A program made the position numbers and the translations under genes. From the NCBI GenBank assembly GCA_023131055.1, contig JAGMAB010000002.1:1-48865 (forward strand): a DNA stretch of 48,865 bases, in the 5' to 3' direction. The stretch comes from Candidatus Parcubacteria bacterium. Lineage in GTDB: Bacteria; Patescibacteriota; Minisyncoccia; Minisyncoccales; JAGMAB01. The notes under the pieces are model-generated. The model saw nothing but the letters and a program-made list of their open reading frames with translations, was not told where the DNA came from and did no database searches. Below are positions 1 to 10,300 of the stretch, piece by piece (within the stretch, counting starts at the first letter, position 1; the number at the start of each line of letters is the position of its first letter).

Positions 1-1743
1 GACCTGAATATAAAAGTTGGCGCAAAAGAGGTGTATAAATATGGCGGCAAATTCGCGTATGAGTATAGAGGAACATATGATATAGAAAATGAACCGACCG
101 GAAAATGTGTCAATCAAAACATATCTTCCGGTACATATGTAACCGCAAATGATATATGTAATTGGTTAGGAAAAGGTAATTGTGTAGAGGCGTCAGGATT
201 GCTTCGTATCTATGTTGATTCTGATTGTAGTGGTGGGTTTAATGGTGTTAGCGCACATGGGACTAATGGTTGTACTGGTGGTATGACTGCACCAGGGACT
301 CGGAAAAGCGCAGGAGTTGATAATTTGGTCTGTTCCGCAGATGTTGGTAAGGGTAATATAGACCTGCAAGTTAATGGAAAAATAGAAAATGCGAAAATAA
401 CTTTTATCGGCGACGGATTGGAGATTGATATAATCAATAAAGATAATGAATATGATAGTTGCGACCCTTCTTCTGCTTGTGGTGTAAGTCATCAAATACC
501 ACATCCTGAACACGCTTTTCAAACCTGGGCAGTAGGCGGAGCGAGAATTTATACTGATAATGGCAGTATAACAGGATATGTAAAACCAATTTCTACTACT
601 CATCAAGGTTATGTAAAAAAAGCATCTTTAAGCGGCGACATAGATTCTAATTGTAGTTTTCCTCTTTCAACAAGGGATCCTAATCCTTGTAATGATCCAG
701 CTACCGGCCATCCGGATTTTTATGTTTATGTTGATGATGCATTATCAGTGAGTGAAGATGATTATATGCCTAAAAGGTGGGAAGGGCCATCACCTATTAA
801 TCCTTCTCCATTTAACAGTAATGGTAAATCAAAAGTAAAAGTGAAAACCAATGATTCCGTTACTTGGCTTGGACACTCTTATAAATATATTGGTATTGAT
901 ACTTTTGCTTTGAATTACACCCTCTCGGTGCCGACGCGGAATCCACAAGTGACGGTTAATGGCGAGACCGTGGGTGGCGCGAGTGTTGGAGAATTAAAAG
1001 ACCACGAATCAGTAACCTATAATTTAACCAGTTTGACGCAAGGTATAAATCATCTTGATTTTTCAACTGTTGGGCCGGGCAGTGTTTTGAGTTCGCCGCA
1101 TATAATTGATGGCAGTGTCGGCTCCGGCAAGTTCAACTATATTATTACCGGCGATTTAACCCAGACCATTGATTTGGCTTCGGAAATCAATGAGTATGTG
1201 CATACTAATTGCGAAGGCATTGATTGCGTAGTACCTATCAAATTTTCCGGTACCGGGTCAACTATAACCTTTGATACCAGCGGCGCGGCTGTTTTTGGAG
1301 CAGATGAGCAAAAGTGTAATCCATTTGGAACTCCGCCGACTATTACAGATCTTCACTCAGAACCAGGTTGTATTTGGCCTTTGATTTCTCTTAGTTGGAC
1401 ATTTTTAGATACTGGTGATGGTATGTCTGCTTATCAAGTTGAGATCTGGGATCATTCGGATTTTACAGGAACTAGATTATTAGATTCAACAAAAATTACT
1501 ACTACTCCGGCTGATTATCCTGACGGAGCAAGTTTTACTTATGAAGTAGGCGAGCTTCCTATTTCTTCTACTGCTAAATATTATTGGAGGGTAAGGGTTT
1601 GGGATAGTTCAGATACAGAATCTGGATGGTTTGATGGTATGGACACAGGCATTAAACTTCTCTACGACGAGCCGAAAAAAGAGAAAAACTGGCTGGCAAA
1701 CCTTATTGAGATATTCCAGCAACTGTTTAAAACCCGACATTAA
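1..1743 (+). CDS. Secreted/surface protein, 5' truncated by window edge (fibronectin-like C-terminal segment)
   Basis: Frame is open to position 1 (DLNIKVGAKEVYKYGG...); C-terminal YYWRVRVWDSSDTESGW resembles Fn3-like repeats; Cys-containing extracellular-type composition. Confidence 0.7.
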   Translation, partial: DLNIKVGAKEVYKYGGKFAYEYRGTYDIENEPTGKCVNQNISSGTYVTANDICNWLGKGNCVEASGLLRIYVDSDCSGGFNGVSAHGTNGCTGGMTAPGTRKSAGVDNLVCSADVGKGNIDLQVNGKIENAKITFIGDGLEIDIINKDNEYDSCDPSSACGVSHQIPHPEHAFQTWAVGGARIYTDNGSITGYVKPISTTHQGYVKKASLSGDIDSNCSFPLSTRDPNPCNDPATGHPDFYVYVDDALSVSEDDYMPKRWEGPSPINPSPFNSNGKSKVKVKTNDSVTWLGHSYKYIGIDTFALNYTLSVPTRNPQVTVNGETVGGASVGELKDHESVTYNLTSLTQGINHLDFSTVGPGSVLSSPHIIDGSVGSGKFNYIITGDLTQTIDLASEINEYVHTNCEGIDCVVPIKFSGTGSTITFDTSGAAVFGADEQKCNPFGTPPTITDLHSEPGCIWPLISLSWTFLDTGDGMSAYQVEIWDHSDFTGTRLLDSTKITTTPADYPDGASFTYEVGELPISSTAKYYWRVRVWDSSDTESGWFDGMDTGIKLLYDEPKKEKNWLANLIEIFQQLFKTRH

Positions 1744-1752
1744 ACACTTCTT

Positions 1753-2202
1753 ATGGATTTTTTCAAAAAAGTTTTAATTGTTTGTATAGTTTTTTTGATT
1801 GGCGGTTTTGCTTATTTTATTTTTTTTGGTTCTGAAAATTCTGAAAAAGATACAACGCCTGAGCCGGCTCTGGAGACAAATCATCTGCCGAAAGTGAAAT
1901 CGCTTTCTTCCGCTTTTGGCTGCGGCATTCATAATGTGGCGTTTTTCTGGCGATTTTCTGACATAGATGAAAATGATTTTCAATCAGGTTTTCAAATTCA
2001 GATAGACGATGAAGAAGATTTTACTTCTCCTCTTTTTGATTCCCAAAAATCAGACGTCTGGTCTTTGATTGAAGCAGATTATTTTAGATACGACTTGCCA
2101 AAAGAACTTCCAGAAGCGCAAGAATACTTTTGGCGGGTCAGAATTTGGGACAACAAAGACAAGGTTTCTGACTGGAGCCGAAAGCAGATTTTACCGATAT
2201 AA
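1753..2202 (+). CDS. Membrane-anchored protein with Fn3-like segment related to the preceding ORF
   Basis: N-terminal TM helix; EYFWRVRIWDNKDKVSDWS matches YYWRVRVWDSSDTESGW of the upstream CDS. Confidence 0.7.
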   Translation: MDFFKKVLIVCIVFLIGGFAYFIFFGSENSEKDTTPEPALETNHLPKVKSLSSAFGCGIHNVAFFWRFSDIDENDFQSGFQIQIDDEEDFTSPLFDSQKSDVWSLIEADYFRYDLPKELPEAQEYFWRVRIWDNKDKVSDWSRKQILPI

Positions 2203-2226
2203 CTGTTAATTTTCAATTTTCAATCT

Positions 2227-2255
2227 TTGACAAGGGGATTTTTTTTTGTTAAAAT
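2227..2255 (+). promoter_or_regulatory. Sigma70-like promoter for rny
   Basis: TTGACA - 17 nt - TAAAAT. Confidence 0.6.
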
Positions 2256-2325
2256 TACTAAAATCAATTATCAATTATTATTTATCAGTAATAAATGATT
2301 AACAATTATTTATTAGTAAAAAAAT

Positions 2326-3822
2326 ATGAATCAACTTATCCCTTTAATAACGGGCATAATTGCTATTGTTATTGGTTCTTTGCTGGGTTATTACGCGCGC
2401 CAGTCAATTGCCAAAAGAAATTATCGGACAATAGAAGCCAAAATCACAAAGAAAATCTCTCAGGCAAAAGCGCAATCTGACCAGATTTTAGAAAAAGCGA
2501 AAAAAGAAACAGACATCAGACGGGACGCTCTTTTTAACACTGAAAAGGTTTTGTTAAAAAGAGAAAACATTTTAGACAGCAAACTTTCTGAATTTGAATT
2601 AACACAAAAAGAATTTCAAGAAAAAGTAGAAAAATTAAGAGGAATCAAAGAGACATTGGAGGAATTAAAATCCCAAGCCCTGAAAAAATTAGAAATAGTT
2701 TCAGGACTTTCCAGTCAGAAAGCAAAACAAGAACTATTGGAAAATCTGGAAAAAGAATACGAGATAGAAATTTTAGAAAGAATGAGAAAATTGGAATCAG
2801 AAGGCCAATCTCGGTTTGAAAAAAGAGCCAAAGAAATATTGGCGCAAACAATTCAAAAATGCGCGGTTTCTCAAGCCCAGGAAATTACCACTACCTCTTT
2901 AACCCTGCCTTCCGAAGAAATTAAAGGAAGAATTATCGGCAAAGAAGGAAGAAATATCAGAACTTTGGAAAAACTTACCGGAGTGGAACTCATAGTTGAC
3001 GAAACGCCGGAAGCGGTAATTATTTCCAGCTTTGACCCTGTTCGCAGGCAAATCGCCAAAAAGGCTCTGGAAAAATTAATTGCTGACGGAAGAATTCAGC
3101 CGGCAAGGATTGAAGAAAAAGTAAAAGACGCGGAAGCGGAAATTAATTCTCAAATAAAGGAAGCAGGCGAGATTGCCGTTTATGAGACCGGTATTTTAGG
3201 TTTAGACCCTAAAATAGTCCAATTATTGGGCAGACTGCGTTTTAGAACCAGTTATGGCCAGAATGTTCTGCTTCATTCAATTGAAGTGGCATTTTTAGCC
3301 GAGGCATTGGCTTCGGAAATTGGCGCTGACGCAGCAGTTTGCAAGAGAGCGGGCCTTTTGCACGATATTGGAAAAGCGGTAGACCATCAGGTGGAAGGTT
3401 CTCATTGCGATATTGGAATCAAAATTTTAGAGAAATTTCAAGAGGAGAAAGAAATAATATCAGCTATGAAATCACATCATGAGGAATATCCTTATGAATC
3501 CCTTGAAGCAATTATTGTTCAGGTGGCAGACCAAATTTCAGGAGCCAGACCCGGCGCCAGAAAAGACACTTTGGAAAATTACTTAAAACGGCTTGGAGAT
3601 TTGGAAAATATCGCTCTTTCTTTTTCCGGCGTGGAAAAAGCGTACGCAATTCAGGCTGGCAGGGAAATAAGGGTTTTTGTAAAACCGGACCAGATTGATG
3701 ATTTAGCCACCAAGAAACTGGCTCAGGAAATTGCCCGAAGAATTCAGGAAGAATTGAGATATCCTGGCGAGATTAAAGTGAGCGTAATCAGGGAAAACCG
3801 GGTAGTTGAATACGCCAAGTGA
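2326..3822 (+). CDS. rny: Ribonuclease Y
   Basis: N-terminal TM, coiled coil, KH domain (GRIIGKEGRNIRTLEKLTGVELIVDETPE), HD domain (HSIEVAFLAE...GLLHDIGKAVDHQVEGSH). Confidence 0.95.
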   Translation: MNQLIPLITGIIAIVIGSLLGYYARQSIAKRNYRTIEAKITKKISQAKAQSDQILEKAKKETDIRRDALFNTEKVLLKRENILDSKLSEFELTQKEFQEKVEKLRGIKETLEELKSQALKKLEIVSGLSSQKAKQELLENLEKEYEIEILERMRKLESEGQSRFEKRAKEILAQTIQKCAVSQAQEITTTSLTLPSEEIKGRIIGKEGRNIRTLEKLTGVELIVDETPEAVIISSFDPVRRQIAKKALEKLIADGRIQPARIEEKVKDAEAEINSQIKEAGEIAVYETGILGLDPKIVQLLGRLRFRTSYGQNVLLHSIEVAFLAEALASEIGADAAVCKRAGLLHDIGKAVDHQVEGSHCDIGIKILEKFQEEKEIISAMKSHHEEYPYESLEAIIVQVADQISGARPGARKDTLENYLKRLGDLENIALSFSGVEKAYAIQAGREIRVFVKPDQIDDLATKKLAQEIARRIQEELRYPGEIKVSVIRENRVVEYAK

Positions 3823-3948
3823 GAAAAATCTAAAAGTTAAAACAAAAAACAAAAAAATACAAGTTAAAACTTAAAAGTTTTTGTTAACGTTTATTTTTAA
3901 CTTTTTTGTTGTAGTTTTGGCTTTTTTGTTTTGTGTTTTGGATTTTAA

Positions 3949-4022
3949 TGGAGCGGGTGAAGGGAATCGAACCCTCATCATTTGGTTGGAAACCAAAAGC
4001 TTTACCACTAAGCTACACCCGC
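3949..4022 (-). tRNA. tRNA-Gly(UCC)
   Basis: Cloverleaf on reverse complement GCGGGTGTAGCTTAGTGGTAAAGC...TTTCCAA loop...GGTTCGATTCC...CACCCGCTCCA; CCA encoded. Confidence 0.95.
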
Positions 4023-4023
4023 G

Positions 4024-4094
4024 TCGGGGTACCCAGATTCGAACTGGGACTAAATCCTCCCAAAGGATTCGTGCTACCGTTGCACTATACCCCG
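4024..4094 (-). tRNA. tRNA-Pro(UGG)
   Basis: Reverse complement CGGGGTATAGTGCAACGGTAGCAC...TTTGGGA anticodon loop...CAGTTCGAATCTGGGTACCCCGA. Confidence 0.92.
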
Positions 4095-4145
4095 TTAATT
4101 TTTTATATCATTTTATTTTCTTTTAAGCAATGTTATACTAAAATA

Positions 4146-5090
4146 ATGGCTTTTAAGAAAATTTTAGAACAATTAGATATCTTTGCCCAATGCAAGAAAT
4201 ATCATATTTCTCTTTGGCAGTGTCCTCAATTCCTTTTTGTATTAATGGGGCTCGTTATTATTACTACAATAGTTGCTAGTTATTTAATCACCGCGCTTTA
4301 TATTACTAATCCTCAAATAGTGATTTTAATTATATTTGTCTTAACCGCAATTTTATTTATTATTGCTTTTATTATCAATAGCAGTTTTGAACGGCTGGCC
4401 GAAGCCAATAGAATGAAATCAGAATTTGTGGGTATAGTTTCTCATCAATTGCGCGCCCCGCTCACCAATTTGAAATACATAATGGAATTTTTAATTTCCG
4501 ATAAAACCATAAAAAAACAGTCAGAATATTTTAAAATTATTCAGGAAAACAACGAAAGAATGAATGAACTAATTAATGATTTGCTGATTGTTTCGCGCAT
4601 TGAACAGGGAAAGATTTTTGTGAATAAAGAAAAAGTAAATATAAAGGACTTGATTGAAAAATTGATTTCAAGATTTAAAACATTTACCAACGCCATTAAC
4701 GCTGAAATAACATTTAAAGCCCAGGAAAATCTGCCAATGGTTTTTGTTGATTCTTCTCAAATAAAATTAGTCATTGAAAATCTCCTGGATAATGCCGTAA
4801 GATATATATCAAACAAAAGCGAAAAAAAAGTAGAAATAAAACTTTCAAAAACAGGCAAAAATCTTTTTTTTGAAATTAAGGATTCAGGCGTTGGTATTCC
4901 CAAACAAGACCAGAAATACATTTTTCAAAGATTTTTCAGGTCAAAAAATGTTATGAAGAACCAAACGCAAGGAACCGGCTTGGGTTTATATATTGCCAAG
5001 GGCATTATTGAAAAGTTGGGAGGGAAAATCGGGTTTAAATCTAAAGAAGAAAAAGGGTCGACATTTTGGTTCACATTACCCATTAAGTGA
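4146..5090 (+). CDS. Membrane sensor histidine kinase
   Basis: Two TM helices, HisKA SHQLRAPLTNLKYIMEFL, HATPase motifs (ENLLDNAVRY, DSGVGIP, GTGLGLYIAKGI); track start at 3933 runs through tRNA genes, ATG at 4146 preferred. Confidence 0.9.
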   Translation: MAFKKILEQLDIFAQCKKYHISLWQCPQFLFVLMGLVIITTIVASYLITALYITNPQIVILIIFVLTAILFIIAFIINSSFERLAEANRMKSEFVGIVSHQLRAPLTNLKYIMEFLISDKTIKKQSEYFKIIQENNERMNELINDLLIVSRIEQGKIFVNKEKVNIKDLIEKLISRFKTFTNAINAEITFKAQENLPMVFVDSSQIKLVIENLLDNAVRYISNKSEKKVEIKLSKTGKNLFFEIKDSGVGIPKQDQKYIFQRFFRSKNVMKNQTQGTGLGLYIAKGIIEKLGGKIGFKSKEEKGSTFWFTLPIK

Positions 5091-5099
5091 AATTTATTT

Positions 5100-5468
5100 A
5101 TGAAAACAATACTTTTTATAGAAGATGAATCAGCTCTTCAAAAAACCTTTGGCGAAAAATTGTCGCAAGAAGGTTATAAACCCATTTCTGCTTTAGACGG
5201 GGAAATCGGCTTAAAATTAGCCAAAGAAAAAAAGCCGGATTTGATTTTGCTTGATTTGATTTTGCCAAAAATTCACGGGCTTGATGTCTTAAAGAAAATA
5301 AAAGAAGACGAGGAGATAAAAAACATCCCGATAATTGTTCTGACTAATTTAGAAGGAATAGAAGAAATAGAAAAAGCAATGGAATTAGGAGCAAACGCCT
5401 ATCTTGTAAAAGCGAATTATAATTTGGAAGAGCTTGCGGAAAAAGTCAAAAAAGCATTGGAAATATGA
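5100..5468 (+). CDS. Response regulator receiver domain protein (CheY-like)
   Basis: Receiver motifs ED, LILLDLILP, VLTN, LVKANY. Confidence 0.92.
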   Translation: MKTILFIEDESALQKTFGEKLSQEGYKPISALDGEIGLKLAKEKKPDLILLDLILPKIHGLDVLKKIKEDEEIKNIPIIVLTNLEGIEEIEKAMELGANAYLVKANYNLEELAEKVKKALEI

Positions 5469-7186
5469 AGGTAGAACCACAGCAATTAAAGGCCTTTTTA
5501 TTGGATAGCGGTTCAATCAGCAAGAAGCAGTTTGAAAGCGCGTTAGAAAAGGCAAAAAAAACCAACCAACAAGTTAGCGATGTTTTGGTTTCAGACGGTT
5601 TAATCAGCCAGGAAAAACTAATTCAGCTTGAAGCGTATATTTTGGGAATTCCTTTTATTGATTTAGAAAAAGAAAAAGTGCCATTAAAGATTTTAAAAAT
5701 TATTCCCGAGCCGATTGCCCGTTCTCATAATATCGTTGCGTTCAGAAAAAAAGGAAATAATATAGAAGTGGCAATGTTAGACCCGAAGGATTTAAGAACT
5801 ATTGAATTTATTAAAAAGACCACTTCCTTAAAGATTTTGCCGCGATTAACCACTTCTGAAAGCATTAAAAATGTTTTAAAACAATATCAAGAAACCTTGG
5901 AAGCGGAATTTGGCGATATAATTAAAAAAGAAGCAAAAGGAATAAAAGAGGAGGACGAACTTAAGAAAGCCGCGGAAGAACTTCCGGTAATAAGAATTGT
6001 TGAGACCTTGTTAAAACACGCTATTTTACAGCGGGCGTCCGACATTCATATTGAATCGTTGGAAAAAGAGGTTTTAGTGCGTTATCGCATTGATGGAATT
6101 CTGCATGACGCAATGACTTTGCCAAAGACAGCCGCGTCCGGGATTGTTGCCAGAATTAAAGTTCTTTCTAATTTAAAGCTTGACGAACACCGGCTTCCCC
6201 AGGACGGCCGATTTAAAATTGAAGCCGAAGATTACAAGTATTCTATTCGGGTTTCCATTTTACCGGTTTTTGCGGGAGAAAAAATTGTTATGCGGCTTTT
6301 ATCCGAAACATCCAAGGCCTTTACTTTAGAATCTTTGGGTTTAAGAGGAGAGGCGTTAGAAAAAGTACAGACCAATTTGAGAAAACCGGTCGGAATGATT
6401 TTAGTAACAGGACCTACCGGCTGCGGAAAAACTACTACCTTATATTCAATGATGGAAATTCTCAATAATCCCGGGGTGAACATTTCCACTATTGAAGACC
6501 CGATTGAATATCGCATGCCAAGGATTAATCAAACTCAGGTTAGGGCAAAAATTGGACTTACTTTTGCTTCAGGTTTAAGGTCTTTGGTTAGGCAGGACCC
6601 TGATATTATTATGGTTGGTGAAATTAGAGACAAAGAAACCAGCAATCTGGCTATTAACGCGGCTTTAACCGGCCATTTGGTTTTATCTACTTTGCATACA
6701 ACTAATGCCGCGGGCACTATTCCCCGTTTGATTGATATGAAAGCGGAGCCGTTTTTAATTTCTTCAACTTTAAATTTGATTTTAGCCCAGCGGCTCACAA
6801 GAAAACTTTGTAAAGGGAAAATTAAATACAAATTGTCGTTTTCAGAAATTAAAAATTTAAAAAAATATTGCGACTTGGATAAAATTAATAAAATTTTAAG
6901 AGAAAACAAGTTATTGAAAGCAAATCAGACCTTAAAAGATATTCCATTTTACAAGCCAAAACCATCCAAGGAATGTTCCGAGGGCTATAAGGGACGGCTC
7001 GGTATTTTTGAGGTTTTATTAATTACTGAAAGCATTAAAGAATTAATCGTTAAAAGAGCAGATTCTGACCAAATTACCGAACAGGCAAAAAAAGAAGGAA
7101 TGCTCACAATGATTGAGGATGGTTTTATTAAGGCGGCGCAGGGAATAACTTCAATTGAGGAAATACTCCGCGTCATTATAGAGTGA
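5465..7186 (+). CDS. pilB: Type IV pilus assembly ATPase (PilB/GspE family)
   Basis: Walker A VTGPTGCGKTTTLYSMM, Asp box IEDPIEYR, Walker B DPDIIMVGEIRD, His box TGHLVLSTLHTTNA. Confidence 0.95.
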   Translation: MKVEPQQLKAFLLDSGSISKKQFESALEKAKKTNQQVSDVLVSDGLISQEKLIQLEAYILGIPFIDLEKEKVPLKILKIIPEPIARSHNIVAFRKKGNNIEVAMLDPKDLRTIEFIKKTTSLKILPRLTTSESIKNVLKQYQETLEAEFGDIIKKEAKGIKEEDELKKAAEELPVIRIVETLLKHAILQRASDIHIESLEKEVLVRYRIDGILHDAMTLPKTAASGIVARIKVLSNLKLDEHRLPQDGRFKIEAEDYKYSIRVSILPVFAGEKIVMRLLSETSKAFTLESLGLRGEALEKVQTNLRKPVGMILVTGPTGCGKTTTLYSMMEILNNPGVNISTIEDPIEYRMPRINQTQVRAKIGLTFASGLRSLVRQDPDIIMVGEIRDKETSNLAINAALTGHLVLSTLHTTNAAGTIPRLIDMKAEPFLISSTLNLILAQRLTRKLCKGKIKYKLSFSEIKNLKKYCDLDKINKILRENKLLKANQTLKDIPFYKPKPSKECSEGYKGRLGIFEVLLITESIKELIVKRADSDQITEQAKKEGMLTMIEDGFIKAAQGITSIEEILRVIIE

Positions 7187-7218
7187 GGAATTAATTGGGG
7201 TCAAACCCCAATCAATTC
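7187..7218. repeat. Dispersed 32-bp palindromic repeat, copy 1
   Basis: GGAATTAATTGGGGTCAAACCCCAATCAATTC; near copies at 15125 and 48497. Confidence 0.7.
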
Positions 7219-7257
7219 TTTTCAATCGATTAGAGTATATATATTCGCTGAGATTTA

Positions 7258-7280
7258 ACAGGGGTTTTCCCCTGTTTTTC
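7258..7280 (+). terminator. Rho-independent terminator after pilB
   Basis: AACAGGGG TTT TCCCCTGTTTTT hairpin with T tract. Confidence 0.7.
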
Positions 7281-7399
7281 ATTTGACAATCCATATTGGA
7301 TGTCGGAAAATGAAGATAGATATGGATTTACATTCATACTATCTTCTTTTTTTCGCAAAGCGAAAAAAATAAAATAATCTATTAAGAATATGTATTCGT

Positions 7400-10300
7400 A
7401 TGAAGAATAATTCAAAGGGAAAAAAATTAATCTCACTTCAAGAGGCGACAAAATATTGTTCTTACTCGCAGCCCTATTTAAGATTGCGAGTGAGGCAGGG
7501 AAAATTAAAGGCAGTAAAGATAGAAAATAATTGGTTCACTACTAAAAAATGGATAGAAGAATATTTACAAAAAATTGAAAGTTTTAATGGAAAAAGAAAC
7601 TCTTATTTCCAAAAAGACATTGGAAAATTAAAAACTGAAATTGAAAGATTAAAAAAAGAGATAAAAGTTTTAGAGCCGAAAAAAACTTTTCCAACTTCTC
7701 CAATTCTTGTTTTAAAACCAGCTCTCATTGCAGCCCTGGTTTTTATTTTGTTATGTACAGGAATTGTTTTTGGTAAAGATTCAATTATTAATTTTGCTGA
7801 AGATGTTTCTGAAAACATTTCTGAAAATATTTCTAAAGGGGCAAATATAGCAGGGGAAATAGTATCGGAAATCTCTGTGCCAAAAGTATCTTTACCAAAA
7901 GTATCCTTGCCAAAAGTATCTCTGCCAGAAATATCCGGTTCAGAAATTTCAGCAACAGTGTTTGATACATTCAACATATTGATTTCCGAAATCAATATGT
8001 TGTCCAATAGGGTTGGAAATAAAGCAGCAGATGTTAGCCAATCTGCCAGTCAGGGTATTCAAACAATTCCCCAAACCATAATTCAGGGCTACACTTTTGC
8101 TGATGATTTTGTTGAACAAAAAATTTCCTTGTTTGGTAAAAATATTACTGAAAGATATTTAGCGGCTGATAATTTTGTGGAGCAAAAAATTTCATTATTT
8201 GGAAGACAGATGACTGAAGGAACTAAGGAAGTAGTGGAGATGGTCAGTCAGCCATTTAAAAAAGAGATTGTCATAGAAAAAGTTGCCCCGGTTTCGGGAA
8301 TAACTGAAAAGGAAATTGAAACTTTAAAATCCCAAAGTAAAGAACTAAAAGAAAAAATTGAAAAATTAGAAAGAGAGGGAATTACAGCAAAAGAAATTAT
8401 CAAAGAAGTTGAGGTTTCAAGAATTACAAGAATTGAGCCGGTGAAAGAAATTACAAAAGAAAAAATAATCACTAAGATAGATGACAAGGAATTAAAAAAA
8501 CTCAAAGCCCAAGTAGCTGAATTTTCTCTCTGGGGAACTGACATTGAAGAATTAAGAAACATTACCAAGAAACTTCAGTCCAGGCCTACGGCAACATACG
8601 CGGCAAGCGCTCCAATATATATTGCTTCCCAGGGCCTTCAGGTAGGCGGCACCGGAACATTTGCTTCATTGGGCGTTTCCGGTTCTGCCGGCATAGGTCA
8701 TTTAGGTGTTGGCGGTTCAACTTCTCTTGGCTCAACTTCTTCTGATTATTTAACCGTTAACGCCACTTCTGCTTTTAAGTCAGCAGTAACAGCGGAAGCC
8801 GGGCTGACAGTCGGCACCTCAACCTTGGTTATTGATTCCCAAGGCAATATCTCCACTACCGGAAACATTACCACTACCGGCACAGGCGATCTTATTATTT
8901 CCGGAGACCTTACTATTGCCGGGGCTCAAGTTTTATCCGGAGCATCCAGTTTTACCACTGGAACTTTTAGCGGCGATTTAACAACTGCCGGCAATTTAAT
9001 TTTTGATTTAGCTGAAGATGTAACCATTCAAACAACCGCTCCTTCAGTAGCCAGAATCTATACTATTCCCGACTTTGGAGATGACGATACTTTTGTCGGC
9101 TTGGCTGCTAATCAGGCCTTAACTAATAAGACATACGATGGTTTAAGTTTAACCGCTGAAACCACTGGCTTTACAATTGCTGGTGGAACTACTTCAAAGA
9201 CCTTAACTATAGATGCAGATGGAACTGCTTCCAATTGGAATACGGCTTATACTTATTCTACAGTAGGCCATCTTCCTTTGGTTGGCGGAACATTGACAGG
9301 CAATATAATTTTTGAGGGAGCGAGTGTTGACGAATTTGAAACAACTTTAACAGTTGAAGATCCGACCACTCCCGATAAAACTTTAACCTTGCCCAACTTT
9401 ACTGGATATGTGGTTGCTAATGTTAATAAAGTTACAAATATTGAGGGAACTGGATTGTCTGTTACAGGCGGAACTCTTAACTTTTCAAGTACGGGATTGA
9501 CTTGGGCAGGTAATGTAATAGGATTGAGTGTTGGAGGAACAGGAAAAAATCTAACCGCGACAAACGGCGGCATTGTATGGTCAGATACTGACAGTTTAGA
9601 GATTTTGGCTGCTGGCAGTTCCGGGCAGATGTTAATTTCCGGCGGCGCTGGCACTCCGTCTTGGACAACAACTACAATTCCGTCAACCGCGGCTTCCGGT
9701 TCTATTCTTGCCGCTAATTCGGCTAATACATTATCAGCAATAACTTCAACTTCTGGCACAAAAGTTTTAACAAACACAGCCGGAACAATTACTTGGGAAA
9801 CACTATCTATGACTGCTTCAAGTATTACTGAAACCTGGGCAGGCAGTGTTCAGCAGGCAATTGATAATTTAAGGCAGATGACCGGGCAAATTCGTCCAAT
9901 TAGTCAGGTGCTGGAGATAATAGATACAGGGAGTTATAGCAATATTGAAGCATCAGGAAATAATTATGTTTTAACAGCTGCAGCCACTTCGGGAAATGTT
10001 TTAACAGATGTTATTTCTTCTGATTCAAAACTTCTTTTGTATTTTAAGTCCCTTGAATTAACAGTTATTAATGGCGTTGGAAACACTCACGCAACACCGG
10101 TTCAGGTAGAAATTTACGGCAACGCTGATTCTTACGCGACAGCACTGAATGGAACCACTAAATTCACCATAGACCCAAGTAGTTCGCTTATAGAATTGAA
10201 AAGAAAAGATATAACTGAAGTTGCCACTGGCGCCAATCAAACCGATTGGACAATGACCGCTGCCGGATGTTTTCCATCTGTTGCCGGCGATGAATACGAA

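Noticed and set aside
3881-4126. ORF 3881-4126 and N-terminal extension of ORF 3933
   Set aside because: Translate through antisense tRNA-Gly and tRNA-Pro; kinase starts at 4146.
9253-9777. 174-aa minus-strand ORF inside the giant gene
   Set aside because: Shadow of Val/Pro-rich complement; no start context or homology-like motif.
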